The notes beneath the pieces are model-generated. The model was not told where the DNA came from. It searched no databases and saw nothing but the letters and a program-made list of their open reading frames with translations. A stretch of DNA of 55,612 nucleotides from RGIG9041 sp045657265. Its GTDB lineage: Bacteria; Bacillota; Clostridia; Oscillospirales; QAKW01. Of this stretch, positions 1-7,361 are shown piece by piece; positions within the stretch are counted from its first letter, which is position 1, and the number at the start of each line of letters is the position of its first letter. The position numbers and the translations under genes were made by a program. The DNA lies in assembly GCA_045657265.1 (NCBI GenBank), contig JAZOSU010000005.1, positions 1 through 55,612 of the forward strand. Reading direction: 5' to 3'.

Positions 1-285
1 ATTTGGCACGAAAATAAAGTTTTAGCCTATCTGAGAGCTTTTTATGCTGACGATAAAACGGTAAAAATAGGCAGAGTTTTAACTATTAACAGGGGGCAAG
101 GTCTTGGTCTTGAAATTATGCAAAAAGCAATAGAAGATATCAGACTTAATATGCCTTGTGATAAAATACGTATCAACGCTCAAAAAACTGCGGTAGGGTT
201 TTATGAAAAAATAGGGTTTAAAATCATTTCCGACGAATTTCTGGAAGAGGGCGTTGTTCACGTATCAATGCAATATAAAAACTGA
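1..285 (+). CDS. ElaA-like GNAT N-acetyltransferase, C-terminal part
   Basis: The gene is cut by the window start; only about 94 C-terminal residues remain, ending at a TGA at 283-285. The fragment has the acetyl-CoA binding loop GQGLGLEIM (an RGxGLG-type loop), followed by IRINAQKTAVGFYEKIGF and an ending of the type EEGVVHVSMQ. The combination of AQ, the FYxxxGF helix and the final H(I/V)xM strand is characteristic of the ElaA subgroup of GNAT acetyltransferases. These are small cytoplasmic enzymes that move an acetyl group from acetyl-CoA to an amine; the substrate is not known. A strong terminator overlaps the stop codon, so this is the last gene of its unit. The family call is firm, the ElaA subgroup less so. 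Confidence 0.8.
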   Translation: MWHENKVLAYLRAFYADDKTVKIGRVLTINRGQGLGLEIMQKAIEDIRLNMPCDKIRINAQKTAVGFYEKIGFKIISDEFLEEGVVHVSMQYKN

Positions 286-314
286 CTTAGCTTTAAAACC
301 AAGTCAGTTTTTTA
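281..314 (+). terminator. intrinsic terminator after the acetyltransferase
   Basis: An 8-bp stem ACTGACTT/AAGTCAGT with a 12-nt loop is followed by a run of T. It overlaps the stop codon of the acetyltransferase. Confidence 0.8.
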
Positions 315-320
315 TGTTAG

Positions 321-644
321 TTATACCGTTTTTATGTCGGTAAGTATACCCATTTCGGGATAACAATCAATAGTTTTTACCACATCGCAAAGTGTGTTAC
401 CGTCACTGTCTGCCCATTCATTCATATTAAATGTATAAACGTGATCGCAGTTTACATCCCATTCGTTGAGAAACAATGAAGCCCAACGGTACATACCCAT
501 AGGGCCTACGGGAAGAATCATTGCGAGTTTTTGCTTTTTGTCAGCGGCAATCTTAATCTGCATAGCAATTTCGTGACCCATAAGAGTATCAAAATCGCTG
601 AGAGTTTTACATTCTACAGGACAAAAATCTTTGTTCCAGAAACC
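321..644 (-). pseudogene. fragment of a glucosamine-6-phosphate isomerase-like (NagB-type) gene
   Basis: The open frame reads through CKTLSDFDTLMGHEIA, then LAMILPVGPMGMYRW, then CDHVYTFNMNEWADSDGNTL, which I recognise as an inner segment of the NagB/6-phosphogluconolactonase-like isomerase family. Full-length members are about 250-350 residues; here only about 85-105 residues remain. The frame is closed by stop codons upstream (TAG at 645-647), and after the GNTL motif the sequence no longer resembles the family. There is no ribosome binding site in front of the first ATG at 581. I read it as a decayed remnant with both ends lost, overlapping at its upstream end with another remnant on the other strand. 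A real small gene is less likely. Confidence 0.55.
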
Positions 645-774
645 CTATCATAATTACTGCGGACACTGTGATACTTTGTATCATGGGGTTGTTGAAAAAT
701 GCGGTATGACGTACGATATTGATTTTTCTTGCGTACAAGATGCTAAATGTAAAATAGTTATAAAACAGAAATAA
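631..774 (+). pseudogene. C-terminal remnant of an unidentified cysteine-rich protein
   Basis: The plus-strand frame ending at TAA 772-774 reads QKPYHNYCGHCDTLYHGVVE followed by KCGMTYDIDFSCVQDAKCKI. It looks like the conserved end of a protein (regular codon use, clustered cysteines, correct position before a terminator), yet there is no start codon or ribosome binding site upstream, and the upstream sequence belongs to the minus-strand isomerase fragment. The two remnants meet near 620-645, so a deletion probably fused two partial genes. I do not recognise the family with certainty. Confidence 0.4.
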
Positions 775-809
775 AATATCCCCCTGAATTTCAGGGGGAT
801 ATTTTATTT
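769..809. terminator. bidirectional intrinsic terminator
   Basis: A near-perfect palindrome with an 18-bp or longer stem (AAATAAAATATCCCCCTGAA and its complement) and A/T tracts on both sides. It can stop the plus-strand remnant and the minus-strand XRE regulator gene. Confidence 0.85.
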
Positions 810-1010
810 CTGAATATTTGGATTGTCGGTTCTTTCTAATAAATAATCGATGGAAATGTTGAAATAATCAGCTATTTTTATTAGTTCACATATTCCGGGC
901 TCACGTTCTCCTGTTTCATATCTGCTTATGGTGTTTTGATTAGTGTTTAAATCCATTGCCAGTTTAATTTGTGATATTCCTTTTGATTTTCTTATTTCTT
1001 TTAGTCGCAC
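804..1010 (-). CDS. XRE-family (Cro/CI-like) transcription regulator
   Basis: A 68-residue protein made almost only of a helix-turn-helix domain: RLKEIRKSKGISQIKLAMDL, then NQNTISRYETGEREPG, then LIKIADYFNISIDYLLERTD. The middle segment is the recognition helix and the last is the classical ending of this family. I chose the GTG at 1010 because AGAGGTG lies just upstream at good spacing; an ATG at 1028 would add six residues but has no ribosome binding site. The gene is divergent from the zinc-ribbon/OB-fold gene at 1088, and two copies of a partial palindrome lie between them, so it probably represses both itself and its neighbour. The signal it senses cannot be seen. Confidence 0.85.
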   Translation of the reverse strand: MRLKEIRKSKGISQIKLAMDLNTNQNTISRYETGEREPGICELIKIADYFNISIDYLLERTDNPNIQK

Positions 1011-1021
1011 AAAATCACCTC

Positions 1022-1050
1022 TTGACATTATTATCCCAAATTGGTATAAT
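1022..1050 (+). promoter_or_regulatory. consensus sigma-A promoter for the zinc-ribbon/OB-fold gene
   Basis: TTGACA at 1022-1027 and TATAAT at 1045-1050 are separated by exactly 17 bp. The first operator-like repeat covers the -10 box and the second lies where transcription would start. Confidence 0.85.
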
Positions 1051-1072
1051 AAAAATATCCCAATTTGGTATA
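1033..1072. promoter_or_regulatory. paired operator for the XRE regulator
   Basis: Two almost identical 16-bp boxes, ATCCCAAATTGGTATA at 1033-1048 and ATCCCAATTTGGTATA at 1057-1072, lie 24 bp apart in the divergent intergenic region. Each contains a partial palindrome CCAAATTGG or CCAATTTGG. They overlap the -10 box and start region of the plus-strand promoter. This is the normal layout of an autoregulated XRE repressor; binding itself is inferred. Confidence 0.7.
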
Positions 1073-1087
1073 TTAAGGAGGATAAAA

Positions 1088-1648
1088 ATGTTTTGTAAAA
1101 ATTGCGGAAAAGAAATAGACGACAAAGCAGCTGTTTGTGTACATTGCGGTGTTGCAATAAAAAATGTAAAAGCTAAAAAGCCTATAATTAAAAAATGGTG
1201 GTTCTGGCTTTGCATTGCCGTTGTAATTATTGCTATTGCAACTGCTTCTTCAGGTGGATCAGGTGACAGTACAGTAAATGAAAACAATTCTGATTCATCA
1301 GTTTCAGGTTCAGTTGAACAGCAGATAACTTACGAGACTGCAGATTTAAGAACAATGATAGATGAACTTAAATCAAATGCTCTTAAAGCAGAAAAGGCTT
1401 ATCAGGATAAAAATATTGAAATTGTATGCAAAATCACAAATTTTGACAGCGATGGTTCTTATATCAGCGTTGAACCTGTAAATGCTGATGAATGGGATTT
1501 TACGTCAGTAACCTGTGATATTAAAAATGATGAGCAACTGAATTTTCTTTTAGAAAAACAAGTCGGAGATCAGATTACTATTAAAGGAAAAGTTACATCA
1601 GTTGGAGAATTGCTTGGTTATACAATTAAAATAGCTGAAGTTAAATAA
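1088..1648 (+). CDS. zinc-ribbon membrane protein with OB-fold extracellular domain
   Basis: A 186-residue protein in three parts. Residues 1-20 form a zinc ribbon (MFCKNCGKEIDDKAAVCVHCG, two CxxC pairs). Residues about 36-55 form one membrane helix after a lysine-rich stretch. After a Ser/Asn-rich linker, residues about 80-186 resemble the OB-fold (tRNA_anti-like) domain: YQDKNIEIVCKITNFD, ISVEP, QVGDQITIKGKVTSVG. In this family the OB domain faces outside. AAGGAGG at 1075-1081 fixes the ATG at 1088; a longer frame upstream has no ribosome binding site. The gene has a perfect promoter but is covered by the operator pair of the divergent XRE regulator, so it is probably its main target. The molecular role is unknown; an envelope or stress function is a guess. 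Confidence 0.8.
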   Translation: MFCKNCGKEIDDKAAVCVHCGVAIKNVKAKKPIIKKWWFWLCIAVVIIAIATASSGGSGDSTVNENNSDSSVSGSVEQQITYETADLRTMIDELKSNALKAEKAYQDKNIEIVCKITNFDSDGSYISVEPVNADEWDFTSVTCDIKNDEQLNFLLEKQVGDQITIKGKVTSVGELLGYTIKIAEVK

Positions 1649-1652
1649 ATTT

Positions 1653-1692
1653 AAAAGGCTGTAAAAACGAAATTGTTTTTACAGCCTTTTTT
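1653..1692 (+). terminator. intrinsic terminator
   Basis: A 16-bp stem (AAAAGGCTGTAAAAAC and its complement) with a 6-nt loop is followed by T residues. It lies directly downstream of the OB-fold protein gene. Confidence 0.85.
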
Positions 1693-1760
1693 GATAATCT
1701 ACTTGCGGAAAATTAAAAAATATTATACAATAAAAAATACTAAACTCGGGAGGGAAGAAT

Positions 1761-2402
1761 ATGCCTACTTTGAATATTATGAAAATTGCAACAAAGCGTA
1801 AAAATTTGTTCTTACGTGTTGCTAAAGGACATTTTGCATCAAAAAACAGTCATAGTAATTACTATATTGATGTTGTTTCCCAGAAATCACGTCTTTCCGA
1901 AGCTAAAGCTGTTGCAGAGGAACTTCGTTCATATTACTATCTTGATACAATAGTTGATACTATTCTTTGTATAGACGGAACAGAAGTTATCGGAGCTTGT
2001 CTTGCAGAAAGCCTTAGCAAATCCGATTTTGTAAATATGAATGCACATAAATCAATTTATGTTGTTACGCCCGAAACTACAAGCAGCGGAAAACTTATGT
2101 TCAGGGATAACAGTGAACATATGATAAACGGAAAACACGTAATGATACTTGCGGTTTCCGTGGCATCAGGAAAAACTATTGAATCTGCCGTTGAAGCGGT
2201 GAAATATTATGGCGGTAACGTTACGGGTATCTCTGCTATATTCTCCACAGAAAAAGAATGTGGTGATATACCCATTCGTTCAGTGTTTGACCCTAATGAC
2301 CTTGAAGATTATTTCTGTGTGCCGTCACACGAATGTCCTCTTTGTAAAGAAGGAGAAAAAATTGATGCTATTGTAAATAGTTACGGATTTTCAAAACTTT
2401 AA
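1761..2402 (+). CDS. orotate phosphoribosyltransferase-like protein
   Basis: A 213-residue protein of the size and layout of PyrE-type phosphoribosyltransferases. The N-terminus has HFASKNSHSNYYIDV, the place where OPRTs bind orotate; the middle has IDGTEVIGACLA; and the segment VMILAVSVASGKTIESA sits where the PRPP loop belongs. In active enzymes that loop carries two acidic residues (VDDVxTTGxT type); here they are Ala-Val although the SGKT end is kept. This suggests altered substrate use, a regulatory role or lost activity. The C-terminus has a CPLC pair. GGGAGG at 1749-1754 precedes the ATG. The gene stands alone with its own terminator and no pyrimidine genes nearby. Confidence 0.65.
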   Translation: MPTLNIMKIATKRKNLFLRVAKGHFASKNSHSNYYIDVVSQKSRLSEAKAVAEELRSYYYLDTIVDTILCIDGTEVIGACLAESLSKSDFVNMNAHKSIYVVTPETTSSGKLMFRDNSEHMINGKHVMILAVSVASGKTIESAVEAVKYYGGNVTGISAIFSTEKECGDIPIRSVFDPNDLEDYFCVPSHECPLCKEGEKIDAIVNSYGFSKL

Positions 2403-2405
2403 ATT

Positions 2406-2441
2406 TAAAAACGTGATGTTCAGTTGAACATCACGTTTTTT
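2406..2441. terminator. intrinsic terminator
   Basis: A perfect stem (AAAAACGTGATGTTCA and its complement) with a 2-nt loop and a T run. It can serve the phosphoribosyltransferase gene on plus and the LacI remnant on minus. Confidence 0.85.
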
Positions 2442-2468
2442 ATGTTATTTCTTTTATGGTTTCGCGGA

Positions 2469-2906
2469 TTACGAATCTTTCCGATAAAGTAATTTTCTGA
2501 TTAAGCTTGTAATAGGGATTTTTTCTTTTTTTAAATATGATTTCATCTGAAAAACAAATATACCGTTGACTTTAAGATAAGATGCGTAATAATCAATGAG
2601 TTCTGCCAGAGCGTTTTCGTCAAAATTATCGGTAGATATAAGCGCAATTCCGTTATTTCTGATTATAATATCCTCAAGCTTTTCTACGTATCCTGCATAA
2701 TATGGGCTTTTAATTTCGGGACAAATAATAGCAAAAATAGGTTTTTCATATTTTTCTTTGTAAAATTTGTGAAAACATCCGTGTTTTTTAGCAAGAGTAA
2801 ATATTAACTCTTTTGTTTAGGAACTTACGTCTGCGGCGTCGTTGAACGCTTTGCTGACGGTAGACGCCGAAATGTTTGCAAGTTTAGCAAGATCACGCAT
2901 TGTCAT
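2469..2906 (-). pseudogene. LacI-family repressor, inactivated by a stop codon and truncated
   Basis: From an ATG at 2906, with an AGGTG ribosome binding site, the frame reads MTMRDLAKLANISASTVSKA followed by FNDAADVSS, which is a complete LacI helix-turn-helix. It then meets an in-frame TAA at 2817-2819. The same frame continues for 116 codons: TKELIFTLAKKHG, then EKPIFAIICPEIKSPYYAGY, then NNGIALISTDNFDENALAEL. These are the hinge and the first part of the sugar-binding domain, ending at 2469-2471. A normal LacI protein is about 330 residues, so the C-terminal half is missing too. The gene is divergent from the SPFH/P1B-ATPase operon and was probably once its regulator. An inverted repeat between the two units may be its old operator. 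Confidence 0.8.
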
Positions 2907-2963
2907 AATATCACCTCGGGAAGTATTATATATAATCCTTTTGGATTTCGGAAAATTCAATGT

Positions 2964-2996
2964 TTTACGAAACATTTTCGCTTGTTGTTTCGTAAA
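2964..2996. promoter_or_regulatory. inverted repeat, possible operator of the former LacI repressor
   Basis: TTTACGAAACA (2964-2974) and TGTTTCGTAAA (2986-2996) form a perfect 11-bp inverted repeat with an 11-bp spacer. A related half site, TTGCGAAAC, lies inside the -35 region of the downstream promoter. The position between the divergent LacI remnant and the SPFH operon fits an operator, but its spacing is wider than the usual LacI palindrome. Confidence 0.45.
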
Positions 2997-3013
2997 TGTT
3001 AATAAATAATTTA

Positions 3014-3042
3014 TTGCGAAACTTTATATTTTATGTTAAAAT
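3014..3042 (+). promoter_or_regulatory. promoter of the SPFH/P1B-ATPase operon
   Basis: TTGCGA at 3014-3019 and TAAAAT at 3037-3042 are separated by 17 bp, and the first gene starts 36 bp downstream behind an AAAAGGAG ribosome binding site. No other terminator or promoter is obvious before 10244. Confidence 0.65.
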
Positions 3043-3077
3043 AAAATGAAAAAGTTTAATAAAAAGGAGAAAATCCT

Positions 3078-4487
3078 ATGTCAGATATTGTAGAAAGAAT
3101 TATCAATCAAAATAAGGACGGTGAAATCATAGAAAAATTTCCGCATACGAACTTTAATAGTTTAACTGTTCTTTCAGTGCCTGAAAATTATGAAGCGGTA
3201 CTGTTTTTAAACGGTAAGGCTCTTGACGTGTTTTCATATGGTGAATATTCTTTTGAAACAAAAAACATTCCCCTTGTAGCAAAAGAACTTTCAAGAGAAG
3301 ACGGAGATATGACACCATTCGAGTGCGGTGTATGTTTTGTTTCAAAACAAGCAGTGCTTGATTTTGAATGGGAGTCAAAATCGGGCAAAAAAGGAACAGC
3401 AAATGTAAAAGTTAATGATTCTTCAAAGTTTGTTTCATATATGCTTATGTTTACCGACCTTGAAAATCAAAGCGTATGTGATTATCTTGTTTCGTATGTA
3501 TCGGAAAATGAAAATGCCGATTTCGATACTTTGGGAGTAAAAGCAGATATTAAAGTGACTTTTGTTCCCGAAACTGAAATTCAGGTTGAAACCAAAACAG
3601 AAGAAAAAGAACCTGAAATAACAGAAATACCTGTCAAATCAAAAACGGAAATATCACAAGCTAAACCGACAAGTAAAAAAATCAATATAAAATTAATTTT
3701 GATAGTGTCTGCAATTGCGTTGATAGTTATTTTTGCAGTAATTGCTGTGTTTTTCAGACCTGAAACAAATGATGCAAATAATCAGCAACCTGATGCACCA
3801 CAGTCTGTATATGAAGACGGCTTTAACCTTGATGAAGAGGGAAATCTTGTAATTCCCGATTCATCTGAGGTAGGATTCAAAGAAATTAAAGATGCTCAGA
3901 TCGGTGACTTCGTGCTTTTCGGAAGCTATGAACAGGATGGCGATGCTGCAAACGGAGCAGAACAACTTGGTTGGAAAGTAATTGACAAAAAAGACGGAAA
4001 ACTTACTCTTATAACTGAGTATTGTATAGACTGCTTAAAATTCAATGAAACCTTTACTGAAATAGGGTGGCCTGACTGTTCTCTCAGAAAATGGCTTAAC
4101 GGAGAATTTTATAAAACTGCTTTTACCGAAACAGAAAAAACAAAAATAACGGTTACAACTAACCGTAACGCTTTGAAAACAAACTATAATCTGGAGGACG
4201 GCAACAATACAGATGACTATGTTTATCTTTTGAGCCTTACAGAATGTAAAAACTATTTTGCAGGCTCTGAAATGTACAGACGTGCAAAAGCAACCAAATA
4301 TGCAGAGTCTAAAGGCTCATATGTTGAAGATACGTCAGGCAACTGTTGGTGGTGGCTGCGTTCACCCGGAGATGTTGCAACAAGCGCAACTTTCATTGAG
4401 AGTGACGGCTATGCTGGAAACTACGGTGACGGCGTTACAAATGAACGTATATCAGTCCGCCCTGTAATCAATATAAGTGTTGAATAA
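3078..4487 (+). CDS. membrane protein with SPFH-like N-terminus and DUF6273 C-terminus
   Basis: A 469-residue protein. Residues about 1-165 (NQNKDGEIIEKFPHTNFN, LTVLSVPENYEAVLFLNGKA) resemble the small cytoplasmic SPFH/virion-core-like domain. After an acidic linker comes one membrane helix at about 206-226. The C-terminal 180 residues match DUF6273: IGDFVLFGSYEQDG, LGWKVIDKKDGKLTLIT, SLRKWLNGEFYKTAFTETEK, WWWLRSPGD, ISVRPVINI. In the usual topology the DUF6273 domain would lie outside the cell. It is the first gene of an operon with three further SPFH proteins and a metal ATPase (24-bp gap to the next gene), so it probably belongs to the same membrane complex. DUF6273 has no established function. 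Confidence 0.7.
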   Translation: MSDIVERIINQNKDGEIIEKFPHTNFNSLTVLSVPENYEAVLFLNGKALDVFSYGEYSFETKNIPLVAKELSREDGDMTPFECGVCFVSKQAVLDFEWESKSGKKGTANVKVNDSSKFVSYMLMFTDLENQSVCDYLVSYVSENENADFDTLGVKADIKVTFVPETEIQVETKTEEKEPEITEIPVKSKTEISQAKPTSKKINIKLILIVSAIALIVIFAVIAVFFRPETNDANNQQPDAPQSVYEDGFNLDEEGNLVIPDSSEVGFKEIKDAQIGDFVLFGSYEQDGDAANGAEQLGWKVIDKKDGKLTLITEYCIDCLKFNETFTEIGWPDCSLRKWLNGEFYKTAFTETEKTKITVTTNRNALKTNYNLEDGNNTDDYVYLLSLTECKNYFAGSEMYRRAKATKYAESKGSYVEDTSGNCWWWLRSPGDVATSATFIESDGYAGNYGDGVTNERISVRPVINISVE

Positions 4488-4511
4488 TCAATCTCCCAAG
4501 GAGAGAATTAA

Positions 4512-6266
4512 ATGAACAATAAAAAAAATATATCCGCAGACTTTTTTGTCTGCACGGTTGCATCGGTGTCAATGATACTGTGCGCATCACTACTTATAGG
4601 TTTTTATTTTTACGTTAAATTTGTTCCGCTTTTACTTATGGCGCTGATTCTTCTTTTGCCGGCGGTAATAAATTTGTTTTTGCTTCTTCCAAAGGAACAA
4701 AAATTCATAAAACAACCTAAAGCTGAAAAAATCAAAGGACAGAAAAAAACATTTAAACAACGTATCAAAGATTTTTGGATATCACTTAAAAAGTGTCCCC
4801 AAAAAATCAAAAAAGCATTTCTTGGAAATACAGAGAAAATACTTGTAGTGATGACGGTGTTGACCGTTGTATCTGTCAATGTCTTGTATTGGTTTTTTGC
4901 AAAAAAAGCATCCGCACATGTTCTTGGATTTATAACACCAATCATTCTTGCAGCTATGTTTGTTGTATTCATTGTAATTGATAAATGGTGTAAATATTCA
5001 AAACAGCGGTTTGAAAATACAAGATATGAGATAATAGCTGAAAACCTGAGAAGTGTTACATACTTTGCCAAGATAATGTTTGGTGCATCAGCGGCGGTGA
5101 CTGCGGTTTGCGTTCTTGGATTTTTTGACTTGCAACAGATTTTAATTATTGCTCTTGATGTTATTTTGATATACGAAACAGTATTTTTGATTCTGTCATT
5201 TGCAGTCAGACTTATCAGAAAAGAACTGTATGTGAATCCCGATATGGTAATACCTGTTCCGGGAAAAAGCAAAGAAAACTTAGGTGTTTTATCATATCTG
5301 GAAAAAAACACAGGAATTACAATGCGTTCTCTGTGGAGTATACGCCTGATTAAAAAAATAATTCCTTTTGCGGTAATTTTCTCTGCACTTGCACTTTGGC
5401 TCAGTACAGGTATTGTTCAGATAGAAGCTTATCAGCATGGCGCAAAGTATACTCTCGGTAAACTTAAAACAAGTAATATGGCACCTGGTATACATCTGAC
5501 ACTGCCGTGGCCTTTTGATGAAGTGAAACTGTACGATACTCAGAATATAAAAGAAATTACAATAGGTTATGTATCAGAGGGTACGTCAGATAACCTGTGG
5601 ACAGAATCCCACGGCAACAGTGAATATAAACTTCTTCTTGGCGGGGGTAATGAACTTGTTTCAATGAACCTTCGAGTAGAATATAAAATTTCTGATTTGG
5701 GAAACTACCTCAAATGTAGTGCAAAACCCGAATCATTGCTTGAATCAGCGGCTTATGAAACAATAACAAACCGTACCATTAATACAAATCTTGATTCTCT
5801 TCTTGCGACGGATAGAACTGAATTTTCAAAAAGCTTTGAAAAAGAACTCAAAAACCGCATAGCAAAATACAATACGGGACTTGAAATAGTAGACGTAATT
5901 TTGGAAAGTATTCATCCGCCCGTTGAGGTTGCGCAGATATATCAGCGTATAATCAGCGCAGGTATAGAAGCTGAGAAGATAGTGCTTGATGCTCAGGCTC
6001 TTGCGGGAGTTACACTTGCCGAAGCAAAGGAACAGCACGATAAAGATATTAATGATGCTACGGCAAAAAGCAGTAAAGATATAGCGGATGCCAATGCGGC
6101 AATAGCTGAATTTATGGCAAGCGTAGAGGCAAATAAAGAGTATAAAGACGGATACAGATATTATAAATATCTTGATGCGCTTAAAAAATCATATGCCGAT
6201 TCTAAACTTATCATAGTCGGTGACGGAGTAAATAGCGCAAACCTGTATATCGGAAGCGTATCTTAA
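4512..6266 (+). CDS. SPFH/band 7 protein, HflK-like with a long multi-helix N-terminus
   Basis: A 584-residue protein. The first 300 residues hold about seven membrane helices (about 10-33, 36-56, 111-130, 135-155, 185-203, 207-230 and 285-303). This is unlike ordinary HflK, which has one. The SPFH domain follows: VQIEAYQHGAKYTLGKL, MAPGIHLTLPWPFDEVKLYD, and the HflK-like end IVDVILESIHPPVEVAQIYQ with an alanine-rich coiled coil. The LPWPFDEV motif is shared with the next gene and is typical of HflK. HflK and HflC form a large cage in the cytoplasmic membrane that in E. coli holds and controls the FtsH protease. Position two of a five-gene operon. No ftsH is in the window. AAGGAGAG precedes the ATG. 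Confidence 0.75.
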   Translation: MNNKKNISADFFVCTVASVSMILCASLLIGFYFYVKFVPLLLMALILLLPAVINLFLLLPKEQKFIKQPKAEKIKGQKKTFKQRIKDFWISLKKCPQKIKKAFLGNTEKILVVMTVLTVVSVNVLYWFFAKKASAHVLGFITPIILAAMFVVFIVIDKWCKYSKQRFENTRYEIIAENLRSVTYFAKIMFGASAAVTAVCVLGFFDLQQILIIALDVILIYETVFLILSFAVRLIRKELYVNPDMVIPVPGKSKENLGVLSYLEKNTGITMRSLWSIRLIKKIIPFAVIFSALALWLSTGIVQIEAYQHGAKYTLGKLKTSNMAPGIHLTLPWPFDEVKLYDTQNIKEITIGYVSEGTSDNLWTESHGNSEYKLLLGGGNELVSMNLRVEYKISDLGNYLKCSAKPESLLESAAYETITNRTINTNLDSLLATDRTEFSKSFEKELKNRIAKYNTGLEIVDVILESIHPPVEVAQIYQRIISAGIEAEKIVLDAQALAGVTLAEAKEQHDKDINDATAKSSKDIADANAAIAEFMASVEANKEYKDGYRYYKYLDALKKSYADSKLIIVGDGVNSANLYIGSVS

Positions 6267-6281
6267 TGTGGAGGACACGAA

Positions 6282-7361
6282 ATGTTAAAACTTAAAAAAG
6301 ATAAAAAAGTTGCAGATTCTTCTGCTCAGAGCGTAGATAAAAGCGAGAAATTTCTGCAAGTTGCCAAATATGTAATAGCGCTGACTGTTGTTCTTGTTTT
6401 ATTCTGGTTCGGTTTCACCTGCGTTGTTCGTGAAGGCAACTGCGCGGTGATACTTCGTCTTGGGGCAGTAAGACAGGAAATAGACGAGGCAGGACTTTAT
6501 TTTAAACTCCCATGGCCTTTTGAAACAGTAGCAATGTATGACGGAAGACTTCAGTATCTTGAATCAAAAAGCCTTGAAACTACAACAAAAGACAAGCGTA
6601 ACGTTGTTTTGCAGTCATATGTTGTTTGGAAAATAAACGACCCTGTTTTGTACCATAACAGCGTAGGCGCAAAAAACTCGGCAAATGATTTTATTACAAG
6701 TCAGGTTGCCAGTGCAACAAACAGTATTCTCGGTGGCTATGACCTTGTAAATCTTGTTTCTTTGCAAAAAGAAGAAATAAAGATAGAGGCAATTCAGAAC
6801 GAGATATTTAAAAGAGTAAGCAGTAACTGCAAACAGAACTACGGTATTGACGTTACAGACGTTAGTATTCTCCGCCTGTCACTTCCTGACACTAACCTCA
6901 AAAGTGTGTTTGAACAGATGTCAGCAGACAGACAAAAAGATATAGATATAATTATTGCTAATGCAAAAGCAGAGGCTAATAAAATAAAAACAGATGCTGA
7001 TACCGAAGCTGCAAAAATCCGCGCTGAAGGTGTTACAAAAGCGGCAGAAATCAAAGCAAAAACAGAAACAGACGTTGCAAAAATATACGGTGAAGCACAA
7101 AAGGCTAATATAGAGCTTTATAAATTCCTTAAAGATCTGGATACGATTGTTGCATCAGTAAACGAAACCTCTGTGCTTGTTGTTAAAGCAAACGAATATC
7201 CATTCAGTGTGCTTACAGAGTATTCCAAGTTTATGTCAAATGAAGGAAACGATATAGTAATTCAGGATCTGAGCTATATATTGACTCAGCTTCCCGATAA
7301 TGACAGAACTGCTCTCGTGGATGCAGTTTCTGAACTGATTTCTGTTCAAGGTGAAATATAA
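6282..7361 (+). CDS. SPFH/band 7 protein, HflK-like
   Basis: A 359-residue protein with one membrane helix at about 29-50 (VIALTVVLVLFWFGFTCVV). Then follows an SPFH domain: REGNCAVILRLGAVRQEIDE, LYFKLPWPFETVAMYDGR, KDKRNVVLQSYVVWKINDP. After the domain comes a long alanine/lysine/glutamate coiled coil (DADTEAAKIRAEGVTKAAEI), the part that packs into the wall of HflK/C cages. GTGGAGG precedes the ATG, and the stop codon overlaps the start of the next gene as TAATG, so translation is coupled. Together with its neighbours it would form a mixed SPFH assembly in the membrane. Confidence 0.85.
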   Translation: MLKLKKDKKVADSSAQSVDKSEKFLQVAKYVIALTVVLVLFWFGFTCVVREGNCAVILRLGAVRQEIDEAGLYFKLPWPFETVAMYDGRLQYLESKSLETTTKDKRNVVLQSYVVWKINDPVLYHNSVGAKNSANDFITSQVASATNSILGGYDLVNLVSLQKEEIKIEAIQNEIFKRVSSNCKQNYGIDVTDVSILRLSLPDTNLKSVFEQMSADRQKDIDIIIANAKAEANKIKTDADTEAAKIRAEGVTKAAEIKAKTETDVAKIYGEAQKANIELYKFLKDLDTIVASVNETSVLVVKANEYPFSVLTEYSKFMSNEGNDIVIQDLSYILTQLPDNDRTALVDAVSELISVQGEI

